34,831 nt of DNA from an uncultured Clostridia bacterium. GTDB taxonomy: Bacteria; Bacillota; Clostridia; TANB77; CAG-508. The stretch's first letter is position 1. Every line of letters begins with the position of its first letter. The stretch is taken from assembly GCA_934133175.1 (NCBI GenBank), contig CAKPAX010000015.1, positions 1 through 34,831 on the forward strand, given 5' to 3'. This document shows, piece by piece, positions 7,155 to 13,554 of the stretch. The notes under the pieces are model-generated. The model saw only the letters and a list, made by a program, of their open reading frames with translations. It ran no database searches and was not told the DNA's origin. A program made the position numbers and the translations under genes.

Positions 7155-9539
7155 ATGATTGAATTACTATCACCTGTTGGTGACTTTGAATGTTTAAAAG
7201 CAGCAGTTCAAAATGGTGCTGATGCTGTATATTTTGGTGCTAATTTATTTAGTGCCCGAGCCTTTGCTAAAAATTTTGACTTAGAAGATTTAGAAAAAGC
7301 TATTAATTATGCAAAATTACGTGGAGTAAAAACAAATTTAACTTTAAATACTTTAATAAAAGATGATGAATTTGAAGATGCTGTTATGCTTGCTAAAAAA
7401 GCCTATGAATTTGGTATTGACGCAATAATAGTTCAAGACTTAGGCTTAGCAACAACTTTAATTAAAAATTTTCCTAATTTGCCAATACATGCAAGTACTC
7501 AAATGACAATACATAATTTAGATGGTGCTTTAGAAGCTGAAAAATTAGGTTTTAAAAGAGCTGTATTATCTAGAGAATTATCTATTAATGAAATAGAATA
7601 TATTTGTAAAAATTCTAATATAGAAATAGAAGTGTTTATACATGGGGCTCTTTGCATTTCATATTCTGGTCAATGCTTATTTTCTAGTATGATTGGTGGA
7701 AGATCTGGAAACAGAGGGAAATGTGCTCAACCTTGTAGATTACCATATGAATTATTAGAAGATGATAACAAAATAGATTCTGGTTATTTATTAAGTACTC
7801 GTGATCTATGTGGATTAGAATTTTTACCACAGCTTATTAACTGTGGTGTTAAATGTTTAAAAATAGAAGGCAGAATGAAAAATCCTCAATATGTTGCAAC
7901 TGTTACAAGAATTTACAGAAAATACATTGATTTAGTTTTAAACAATAAACCATATATAATTGATGAAAATGATAAGAAAGATTTACTTCAAGCATTTAAC
8001 AGAGGCGGATTTTCAAACGGACATCTTTCTAATGATCCTAATAAAAAATTAGTTTTTAAAGAAAAACAAAATAATATGGGAATTTACTTAGGTAAAATTA
8101 AAAAATTCAATTCTAATAAAGGCTTAATAACTTTAACTTTAAATGACAATCTAGAAATTGGAGATTCTATATTTGCTGAAAAAGAAACTTCTAATTATAC
8201 TATTTCAGAGTTAATGAAAAATGATAAAAATATTAAGCAAGGAATTTCTGGAGAAACAGTAACCTTTGGAAGAATGAAAGGAAATATAAATATAGGAGAT
8301 AAAATTTATAAAACTGCTAGTAAAAAATTAACCTCCTTTGCCCTAGAAAGTTTTAGTAAAGAATTTAAAAAAATCCATTTAGACTGCAATATTTCTATAA
8401 AACAAAATGAAAATATAAATATATATGTTAAATGTTTAGAACATAATATCGAATCTTCATTTGTATATAACTACATACCATTGACTGCTGAAAACAAACC
8501 ATTAGATAAAGAAAAAATTATTCAACAATTTTCTAAAACAACTGATACACCTTTTGAATTTTCAAATTTAAATATAATTTTAGATAACAATATTTTCATA
8601 CCTGTTTCTATTTTAAATGATTTAAGAAGAACAACTATAAATAATATTGAAAAAGAAATTATAGCTTCATTTAAACATACATCTGATTTTTGTTTTGTTG
8701 ATAAGAATATTAAAGAAAAAAATAATGTTGTAAATAAAAAAATATCTTTATTATTAAATGAATTGAATGTAGATTTAGATTATACAAATTTAATTGATAT
8801 TGACAACATATATATTCCATTAAAATATTTTTACAGTAAAAAATATTCTGATATTTTAAGCATACTTTCTAATAAATTTAATATTTATATTTATCTTCCT
8901 AATGTATTAAGAGAAAAATATATAAACAACTTATTTTCAATATTAAACACTTCAATATCACAGTTTAATATTAAAGGGCTTATATTATCTAATATTTTTT
9001 ATTTAAATATTATAAATAGAATTGATAATAAAAATTTAGATTTAGTTGCTAATTATACTTTGAATATATTCAATAAATTTTCAGTAGATGAGCTAAAATC
9101 TTTTGGATTTACTAATTTAACAATTTCACCTGAACTTAACAAAAATTCAATTATTAATATTTGCAATTATAATATAGATACAGAACTAATTGTATATGGG
9201 AACACACCTTTAATGACTACAAATTACTGTCTTCTAGGTACTACAAATAGTTGCTATAAGGATTGTTCAAGAAATTGTTCTAATAATAAAAAATATTATT
9301 TAAAAGACAGACTTGGTCTTAAATTTAGGATTATACCTGATAATTTACAAACAATTACAACTATTTATAATTCTAAAACCACATCAATATCATATGAAGA
9401 CTTTAATGTTAATTCATTAAGAATAGATGTTTTAGATGAATCTATTGAGACTATTAACAAAATTATTTCTTGTGTAAAATCTAACACTAGATTTGAGGGA
9501 AAAGATTATACAAATGGTAACTTAAATAAAGAAATTTAA
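7155..9539 (+). CDS. U32 family peptidase / RlhA-type protein with DUF3656
   Basis: 794 aa from ATG at 7155, chosen because AAGGAG lies 6 bases upstream and MIELLSPVGDFECLKAAVQN is the canonical U32 start; an in-frame Met at 7083 has no site. The N-terminal half is the U32 TIM-barrel-like domain (NGADAVYFG; IEVFIHGALCISYSGQC with Cys174; NRGKCAQPCR). These cysteines fit the Fe-S cluster proposed for U32 members such as RlhA, which hydroxylates C2501 of 23S rRNA. The second half (about 330-790) matches the extended DUF3656-bearing form, with a late Cys group (NSCYKDCSRNC, about 698-708). Substrate is inferred from the family; some members were described as collagenases. Expressed alone, ending at a strong terminator. 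Confidence 0.88.
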   Translation: MIELLSPVGDFECLKAAVQNGADAVYFGANLFSARAFAKNFDLEDLEKAINYAKLRGVKTNLTLNTLIKDDEFEDAVMLAKKAYEFGIDAIIVQDLGLATTLIKNFPNLPIHASTQMTIHNLDGALEAEKLGFKRAVLSRELSINEIEYICKNSNIEIEVFIHGALCISYSGQCLFSSMIGGRSGNRGKCAQPCRLPYELLEDDNKIDSGYLLSTRDLCGLEFLPQLINCGVKCLKIEGRMKNPQYVATVTRIYRKYIDLVLNNKPYIIDENDKKDLLQAFNRGGFSNGHLSNDPNKKLVFKEKQNNMGIYLGKIKKFNSNKGLITLTLNDNLEIGDSIFAEKETSNYTISELMKNDKNIKQGISGETVTFGRMKGNINIGDKIYKTASKKLTSFALESFSKEFKKIHLDCNISIKQNENINIYVKCLEHNIESSFVYNYIPLTAENKPLDKEKIIQQFSKTTDTPFEFSNLNIILDNNIFIPVSILNDLRRTTINNIEKEIIASFKHTSDFCFVDKNIKEKNNVVNKKISLLLNELNVDLDYTNLIDIDNIYIPLKYFYSKKYSDILSILSNKFNIYIYLPNVLREKYINNLFSILNTSISQFNIKGLILSNIFYLNIINRIDNKNLDLVANYTLNIFNKFSVDELKSFGFTNLTISPELNKNSIINICNYNIDTELIVYGNTPLMTTNYCLLGTTNSCYKDCSRNCSNNKKYYLKDRLGLKFRIIPDNLQTITTIYNSKTTSISYEDFNVNSLRIDVLDESIETINKIISCVKSNTRFEGKDYTNGNLNKEI

Positions 9540-9556
9540 ATTTGAATTATTTATAA

Positions 9557-9608
9557 AAAAATCAAGAATTCTTATTGCAGTTTATACTGTATAAGAATTC
9601 TTGATTTT
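9557..9608. terminator. Bidirectional terminator between convergent genes
   Basis: An 18-bp perfect stem, AAAATCAAGAATTCTTAT and its complement, has a 16-base loop and A/T tracts on both sides. It can end both the U32 gene (plus) and the M19 gene (minus). Confidence 0.85.
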
Positions 9609-9612
9609 ATTT

Positions 9613-10551
9613 TTATAAAATTTCATTTGCTACTCTTAAAAAGTTTTTACTTGTTATTTTTTCTATATCATTTTTGATATAACCTTGTTTTTCTAATTCT
9701 AAAATTAATTTGTACATATCTTTTACACTTTTTATATCTTCTAGTTGATGTTCTTTTTCTACTCCGTCAAAATCTGTTCCAATTGATATATAATCTATTC
9801 CAACCAAATATACAATATAATTTATATGTTTAACTAAATCTTTAACAGTTGCTTTTGGTTTTTTTGTTAAAAATGGCCTACAAAAACAAATTCCTATAGT
9901 TCCATTTCTTTTTGCTATTTGTTTTATTTGTTCATCGTCCAAATTTCTATAATGCTGGCAAATAGCATTTGTGCAAGAATGGCTTGCAATTATTGGGCCA
10001 TTGCAATTATTTAATGTATCATAAAAACTTTTCTTAGACATATGCGATACATCAATTATTATATTATTTTTCTCTAATTCTTGTATGTATTTTTTTCCTA
10101 ATTCAGTTAGACCTTTATCATTTTTGGTATTTGCTCCAGATGCTAGTTCATTATCTTTATTCCACACTGTCCCCATCATTCTTATTCCTTTTTTGTATAA
10201 AATTTTTATATTGTCTAAATTAGATGAAATAGCGCTTCCATTTTCTATTGTTAATATTACCCCCGTTTTATTATTAAATTCTTTACTTATTAAATCATTT
10301 TTATTTTTTATTATATAAATTTTATCTTGCTCTTTTTTATATAATTCATAAAAATTATCTATAATACTATTTGCTCTTTTGAATCCCCCATCTTTTATAT
10401 TATATTTTGGATTTATAAATGTTCCCATACATTGAATGTATGGCAAGTTTTCTTGTGTCTCTTTTAAATTAACTGCTAATTTTGAGTTTGCAAGTGATAG
10501 TTTTTCGTCTTTAGCTCGTTGGATTGTATCGCAATGTAAATCTATTATCAT
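9613..10551 (-). CDS. Membrane dipeptidase-type peptidase M19
   Basis: 312 aa, typical for the family. Metal-site motifs are visible: DLHCDT at residues 4-9, the bridging Glu in LTIENGSA (about 103), DVSHMS (about 167-172), IIASHSCTNA (about 187-196) and ISIGTDFDGVE (about 258-268). M19 enzymes are binuclear zinc dipeptidases with a TIM-barrel fold that cleave dipeptides, often including D-residues. There is no signal peptide, so it should be cytoplasmic. The start is preceded by AGGGG. It follows the PD-(D/E)XK gene by 27 bases and may be co-transcribed with it. Confidence 0.92.
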   Translation of the reverse strand: MIIDLHCDTIQRAKDEKLSLANSKLAVNLKETQENLPYIQCMGTFINPKYNIKDGGFKRANSIIDNFYELYKKEQDKIYIIKNKNDLISKEFNNKTGVILTIENGSAISSNLDNIKILYKKGIRMMGTVWNKDNELASGANTKNDKGLTELGKKYIQELEKNNIIIDVSHMSKKSFYDTLNNCNGPIIASHSCTNAICQHYRNLDDEQIKQIAKRNGTIGICFCRPFLTKKPKATVKDLVKHINYIVYLVGIDYISIGTDFDGVEKEHQLEDIKSVKDMYKLILELEKQGYIKNDIEKITSKNFLRVANEIL

Positions 10552-10578
10552 TTTTTACCCCTGTACATTTTTATGCAA

Positions 10579-10959
10579 TTAATTTAGTTTATATTCTATA
10601 TATTTACTACATAAGTTTATTGTAGATTTATTATTAATTTTTTCTATAGGAATATTATATATATCCAATTTATCTGTTACAATAAAAACCTCATCAATCT
10701 TTGTATCTATTATTGTTTTGTATGTTTTCCCTTTAGTTCCTCCACAACTTTTTAATGCAACTTGATATATTCCATATTTTGTTTTGCAAGATGTTGCTTT
10801 TACCTGAACTCTTTTTAGTTTATTATCCTTGTCCACTATTAAATCATAATCCTGTGTATCATTTAATGGAATAGAGACTGTATATCCATTAGTACTATAA
10901 TATGCAATTGCTATTCCTAATCCTGTATTCCCCTTTTCTTTATTTGTATTAAATTTCAT
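10579..10959 (-). CDS. Group I intron-associated-type PD-(D/E)XK endonuclease (I-Ssp6803I-like fold)
   Basis: 126 aa from ATG at 10959, which follows AAGGAG with a spacing of 5; an in-frame ATG at 11013 lies inside the leader terminator and is rejected. The sequence shows Glu8, Asp39 (TQDYDLIVD) and Gln52-Val-Lys54 (KRVQVKATS). This is the degenerate PD-(D/E)-QxK active site of the small endonuclease family named after group I intron enzymes such as I-Ssp6803I. KYGIYQVALKSCGG is also typical. Family members may be homing enzymes or stand-alone nucleases. An ORF-less group I intron lies 2.1 kb away in tRNA-Tyr, which makes a link worth testing. Expression is probably controlled by the leader and terminator upstream. 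Confidence 0.75.
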   Translation of the reverse strand: MKFNTNKEKGNTGLGIAIAYYSTNGYTVSIPLNDTQDYDLIVDKDNKLKRVQVKATSCKTKYGIYQVALKSCGGTKGKTYKTIIDTKIDEVFIVTDKLDIYNIPIEKINNKSTINLCSKYIEYKLN

Positions 10960-10997
10960 CGTTCTCCTTTTTGCGAATTTTTGTTTTCTTTTTGCTT

Positions 10998-11028
10998 TAA
11001 AAATAAAATACAAGTTAACTTGTATTTT
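10998..11028 (-). terminator. Leader terminator (attenuator) upstream of the PD-(D/E)XK gene
   Basis: The minus strand reads AAAATACAAGTT, AACTTGTATTTT, then ATTTTTAA: a perfect 12-bp stem with a T-tract. It lies inside the 5' UTR between the predicted promoter (11137-11109) and the start codon (10959), so transcription must pass it to reach the gene. Confidence 0.7.
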
Positions 11029-11102
11029 ATGGTGCCGTTGACGTAGTTATTTACAACTATCCATGGGCTCTCCTAACGATTGATACAAATATCAATCAAT
11101 TT
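11029..11102 (-). promoter_or_regulatory. Structured leader, riboswitch-like, unknown class
   Basis: The transcript predicted to start near 11102 forms a hairpin GATTGATA/TATCAATC. After it comes a compact GC-richer block, GTTAGGAGAGCCCATGG, then a hairpin ATAGTT/AACTAC, then GTCAACGGCACC, and then directly the terminator. GCC/GGC pairing can close the block. The block stands out against the AT-rich background. It does not match the riboswitch consensus sequences I know (purine, SAM, TPP, glycine, preQ1, fluoride, ZTP, c-di-GMP, THF). Confidence 0.5.
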
Positions 11103-11108
11103 ATATAT

Positions 11109-11137
11109 AGATTAGCAAATTATTTCAAAAAAATCAA
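11109..11137 (-). promoter_or_regulatory. Sigma-A promoter for leader and PD-(D/E)XK gene
   Basis: -35 TTGATT (11137-11132), 17-base spacer, -10 TAATCT (11114-11109). It is divergent from the toxin promoter at 11180. Confidence 0.55.
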
Positions 11138-11179
11138 GTGGTTTATAAAAAACTTCTGCGAAAATTTGTTTTTCTTCTA

Positions 11180-11208
11180 TTGATTTTCAATAAATGATAT
11201 GATATACT
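11180..11208 (+). promoter_or_regulatory. Sigma-A promoter of the small-toxin mRNA
   Basis: -35 TTGATT (11180-11185), 17-base spacer, -10 TATACT (11203-11208). The predicted +1 is near 11215, immediately before the repeat TAGGAAATGAA (11217-11227). It leaves an 80-base 5' UTR before the toxin ATG. Confidence 0.65.
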
Positions 11209-11295
11209 ATCAAACGTAGGAAATGAACATTGTAGTAGATATGTGTTGCCACTGCACTAAGGTAACTTTTGTTATCAGAAAGTGAGGTGGTGTTT

Positions 11296-11409
11296 ATGAG
11301 TTTTATACTATTTTTAATAATAGCCTTAATGGCTTCTACAACTATAAACGTAACCTTATTGGCGATTTTATACATAAAATATGTAAATTCAATAATAGAT
11401 AAGGAATAA
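11296..11409 (+). CDS. Small hydrophobic peptide, candidate type I toxin (37 aa)
   Basis: 37 residues: MSFILFLIIALM, then a hydrophobic stretch to about residue 27, ending YVNSIIDKE. It is one membrane helix with a short charged tail, as in type I toxins (TxpA, BsrG, Fst and clostridial examples); no specific family sequence was recognised. The ribosome binding region is GAGGTGG, 5 bases before ATG. The 5' UTR holds a hairpin GTTGCC/GGTAAC whose loop includes CACTGC. A convergent promoter downstream yields an antisense RNA over its last codon and 3' UTR. The function is inferred from size, hydrophobicity and locus layout. Confidence 0.65.
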   Translation: MSFILFLIIALMASTTINVTLLAILYIKYVNSIIDKE

Positions 11410-11503
11410 AAATAACAACACATTCTGCTCTCTACCAAATTGCGAATGTGTTGTTATAACTATATGTAGTGGTAACCGCATTCACTGCGGTTATTCATTT
11501 CCT
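11405..11503 (-). ncRNA. Antisense RNA, candidate type I antitoxin (about 100 nt)
   Basis: It runs from a predicted +1 near 11503 to a T-tract at 11412-11405. The 5' hairpin is AACCGCA/TGCGGTT with loop GTGAA. The 3' hairpin TAACAACACATTC/GAATGTGTTGTTA is followed by TTTTTATT, a good intrinsic terminator for this strand. The RNA is complementary to the toxin stop codon and 3' UTR. It also carries GCAGTG, complementary to CACTGC in the toxin 5' UTR hairpin loop, which would allow a second contact near the translation start. Confidence 0.6.
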
Positions 11504-11509
11504 ATACTT

Positions 11510-11538
11510 ATTATACACAGATATTAAAAAAAAGTCAA
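11510..11538 (-). promoter_or_regulatory. Strong sigma-A promoter of the antitoxin RNA
   Basis: -35 TTGACT (11538-11533), 17-base spacer, consensus -10 TATAAT (11515-11510). It is closer to consensus than the toxin promoter, as expected if the antitoxin is in excess. Confidence 0.75.
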
Positions 11539-11559
11539 ATAGTAAAAAATAATAATAAT

Positions 11560-12552
11560 TTATCTGTTACCATATCCATCATCAAAAGGTTCTCTATAGT
11601 CTCTCATCTGTGTAGTTACATTTCTAAGTCTTTCTAAATATGTTTTTGAATTGTGTAGATATGAAACATCTTCATACCCAAAATTTGCATATGACGCTCT
11701 CTTTAATAATCCCATATATTGCACTTCTTGTATAAAAGCTGGCATTTGTCCGTCTTTTGCATATTCATTTAGTATATTATTAAAGAAAGTTGGTGAAAGT
11801 GCCCTTTTAGATAACATATCTAATGCTGTTAAATCATCATTTTCTTTTCCTATACCTCTTAATGTTCTTGCAAACATTGTTGCAGGTTCTTGTAATTCAC
11901 CATAATAGTCAAAATTTGATTTATAGGCTTCTGAATCAAATATTCTACCATTTCTATAATATGCTAATCTCGGTCTATTTTTGCCAGAAAATTCATAAAC
12001 AAAATTTTCGGCTCTATTTTGTGTTGTTGCTTCATCTAACATAGAAAATCCATCATAAATTAATTGTGCACGTTCTTGTGTTAATCTTCCTTGTCTCATT
12101 TGTTGATTAGCATATTCTACAACCTTATTCATCCACTCATGATTTATAATATGCCCTAATTCATGAGCCATATATAGTCTCGTTCTTTCTTCTCCTGTTA
12201 AATATTTGCTATCAGGCAAATCAGGATTTATAAAAATAATTTTATTTTGTGCTTGCGTTTCTCCATATATCCCTCTTTTATTATCAGGTAAAACCGAAAT
12301 TGTTCGTACATTATTCATAGTAGCATTAATAATATGATTAAAAGCTTCTGGCGATTTTTCATAATTATAATATAAATATTCTTCTAAATTTTGTATACAT
12401 CCAGCTAGTGCATCAGCATCATGCTCACTATGTCTTATTTGACCGTTTCTAATCTGTTGCTGAAAACTAGTCATACTCTTATTTATTAATACTTCTATAT
12501 AAGTAGATATAACGTCATTGTATTGTCTAAAATCATATTTTAATTTATACAT
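11560..12552 (-). CDS. Unrecognised protein with an HExxH zinc-protease motif
   Basis: 330 aa. LYMAHELGHIINHE places His130, Glu131 and His134 in a zincin-type metal site; a third ligand could be an acidic residue in the DEATTQNRAENF segment (about 173-184). No signal peptide or membrane helix is seen. The protein is rich in Arg, Gln and Tyr and differs in composition from the Lys-rich proteins around it, which fits acquired DNA. It lies in the accessory pocket between the type I toxin locus and the small paralogue at 12656. The start has GGAGA upstream. No family could be assigned; a phage- or element-encoded peptidase is one possibility. Confidence 0.65.
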   Translation of the reverse strand: MYKLKYDFRQYNDVISTYIEVLINKSMTSFQQQIRNGQIRHSEHDADALAGCIQNLEEYLYYNYEKSPEAFNHIINATMNNVRTISVLPDNKRGIYGETQAQNKIIFINPDLPDSKYLTGEERTRLYMAHELGHIINHEWMNKVVEYANQQMRQGRLTQERAQLIYDGFSMLDEATTQNRAENFVYEFSGKNRPRLAYYRNGRIFDSEAYKSNFDYYGELQEPATMFARTLRGIGKENDDLTALDMLSKRALSPTFFNNILNEYAKDGQMPAFIQEVQYMGLLKRASYANFGYEDVSYLHNSKTYLERLRNVTTQMRDYREPFDDGYGNR

Positions 12553-12655
12553 AACTAATTCTCCTTACATAAATAACCTTTTCACTATTATTATTTTAGC
12601 ATATTTTACATAAATTTGCAAATTGTTGAATTTTCTATATATGACAATATTTCTT

Positions 12656-12895
12656 TCAATTCATACAATTAAATAAATATAATGCTACTTTATTTTGTTC
12701 TGTTGTTTCCATTTTCATAAGTTTAGCCATTGCAAACATTACAAGCTTGTACTTTCCAAAATTTATATTAGTTCTCTCTAATTTTCTAATGCTACCATTG
12801 ATAAAAATAGGAGTAACTTTAGAAAACTCACATATAAATTCTAGCCTTTGTTTTAGACATTCCTCAAATTCTAGTTCTTGCTTAATTATCTTCAT
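12656..12895 (-). CDS. Small unrecognised protein, paralogue of the gene at 2860-3132
   Basis: 79 aa. Residues 10-55 (LKQRLEFICEFSKVTPIF, then NGSIRKLERTNINF) match the same region of the protein at 2860-3132 in spacing and in the E, C, FS, P, NG, R, E and TNI positions. The ribosome site is AAGGATGG, 9 bases before ATG. It is one of the few genes here that ends in TGA. It lies just downstream of tRNA-Tyr and its terminator. The family is unknown. Confidence 0.55.
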   Translation of the reverse strand: MKIIKQELEFEECLKQRLEFICEFSKVTPIFINGSIRKLERTNINFGKYKLVMFAMAKLMKMETTEQNKVALYLFNCMN

Positions 12896-12933
12896 TTTCG
12901 CACCATCCTTTCATTTTGGATGGCAATTTTGCA

Positions 12934-12968
12934 ATAAAAAAATACCATCCTTTTTCAGAATGATATTT
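12934..12968 (-). terminator. Terminator of the tRNA-Met/tRNA-Tyr unit
   Basis: The minus strand reads AAATATCATTC, loop, GGATGGTATTT, then TTTTATTG. It is preceded by a second hairpin TATCTGTT/AACAGATA (974-999 of this kilobase), just after the tRNA 3' end. Confidence 0.65.
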
Positions 12969-13005
12969 GTATCTATCTGTTTATTAGTTCGAACAGATAC
13001 GTCAT

Positions 13006-13317
13006 TGGTGGGCAGGGATGGATTCGAACCATCGTACTCAAATGAGAACAGATTTCTTACTACTATAGTTTTCACTACCATTTATATGTTTGTAGTCTGG
13101 ACTTTCTCTTTATCTTTTTCAAGATACCAGGTATAAAGTCTCTACACTCAGATATTTAAATATCTTAGCTCGGGATTGTCATGAATATTTCTATTTTTAG
13201 AGTTCCCCGAATTAGCCTGGTTTTCATCTTATCATCACTGATAAGAGCTGCAAATTTAGGTTTTTGATTAAACCAAAGACCACAGTCTGCCGCCTTTAGC
13301 CACTCGGCCACCTACCC
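13006..13317 (-). tRNA. tRNA-Tyr (anticodon GTA) interrupted by a group I intron
   Basis: Exon 1 is 13317-13282 and exon 2 is 13055-13006. The spliced tRNA is 86 nt with encoded CCA. The acceptor stem is GGGTAGG/CCTGCCC with discriminator A; the D arm is GCC-GAGTGGCTAAA-GGC; the anticodon stem is GCAGA/TCTGT around CTGTAAA (GTA); a class II variable arm contains CTCA/TGAG; the T arm is GATGG-TTCGAAT-CCATC. The class II arm, GTA and GCAGACTGT are all standard for bacterial tRNA-Tyr. The gene is useless without splicing, because the intron sits inside the anticodon loop. Confidence 0.92.
13056..13281 (-). other. Group I intron (226 nt, no ORF) in the tRNA-Tyr anticodon loop
   Basis: The core elements are in order on the minus strand. 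The internal guide ATTTGCAG (13255-13248) pairs with exon 1 end CTGT (with the required U-G) and with exon 2 start AAAT, giving P1 and P10. P2 is CTTATCA-GTGA-TGATAAG (13245-13228), a GNRA loop. The P/Q region has P4 TCGGG (13210-13206) with CCCGA (13173-13169); P6 is AGATATTTAAATATCT. R is GTAGAGACTTT and S contains AAAGTCC, with P7 as GACTTT (13140-13135) / AAAGTC (13105-13100). P8 is TATCTT-GAAA-AAGATA (13126-13111), and P9 is ACTAC/GTAGT. The intron ends in G (13056), as required. Small size and tRNA location resemble IC3-type bacterial tRNA introns. Confidence 0.92.
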
Positions 13318-13336
13318 ATATATTAAATTAAAAAAA

Positions 13337-13413
13337 TGGTGCTCCCTCAAGGATTCGAACCTTGGACCCACCGGTTATGAGCCGGTTGCTCTGACCAACT
13401 GAGCTAAGGGAGC
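13337..13413 (-). tRNA. tRNA-Met (anticodon CAT), probably elongator
   Basis: 77 nt with encoded CCA. The acceptor is GCTCCCT/AGGGAGC with discriminator A, anticodon stem ACCGG/CCGGT around CTCATAA, T arm CAAGG-TTCGAAT-CCTTG. The paired first acceptor base argues against initiator tRNA. A lysidine-type tRNA-Ile(CAT) cannot be excluded by anticodon alone. It lies 19 bases upstream of tRNA-Tyr. Confidence 0.92.
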
Positions 13414-13509
13414 ATTTCTTAACGCAAGTTAAAGTATAAACTAAATTTTATATATTGTCAATACTTTTTGGTAAAAATTTATATTTTTTTATTTTGCTAT
13501 TATTAAATT

Positions 13510-13541
13510 GATTTGAAGCTGGAATAATCCAACTTCAAATC
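13510..13541 (-). terminator. Terminator-like hairpin after the coiled-coil gene
   Basis: GATTTGAAGTTGGA and TCCAGCTTCAAATC on the minus strand form a 14-bp stem with loop TTAT, 13 bases past the stop at 13555. The downstream T-tract is weak. Confidence 0.6.
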
Positions 13542-13554
13542 AAAATATATAAAA

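Larger units (their letters stand above)
11217..11504. repeat. Inverted repeat at both ends of the toxin transcription unit
   Basis: TAGGAAATGAA at 11217-11227 is exactly inverted as TTCATTTCCTA at 11494-11504. The first copy is at the predicted 5' end of the toxin mRNA and the second near its 3' end, so the mRNA ends can pair. The antitoxin RNA also begins with the same sequence. Confidence 0.65.

Noticed and set aside
11187..11438. 83-aa ORF on the minus strand across the toxin locus
   Set aside because: No ribosome site; it spans two promoters and a terminator, and the plus-strand 37-aa ORF explains the region better.
13021..13320. Two separate tRNA fragments or a degenerate tRNA remnant
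   Set aside because: The halves fold into one perfect class II tRNA-Tyr once the group I intron is removed, and the intron has all core elements.
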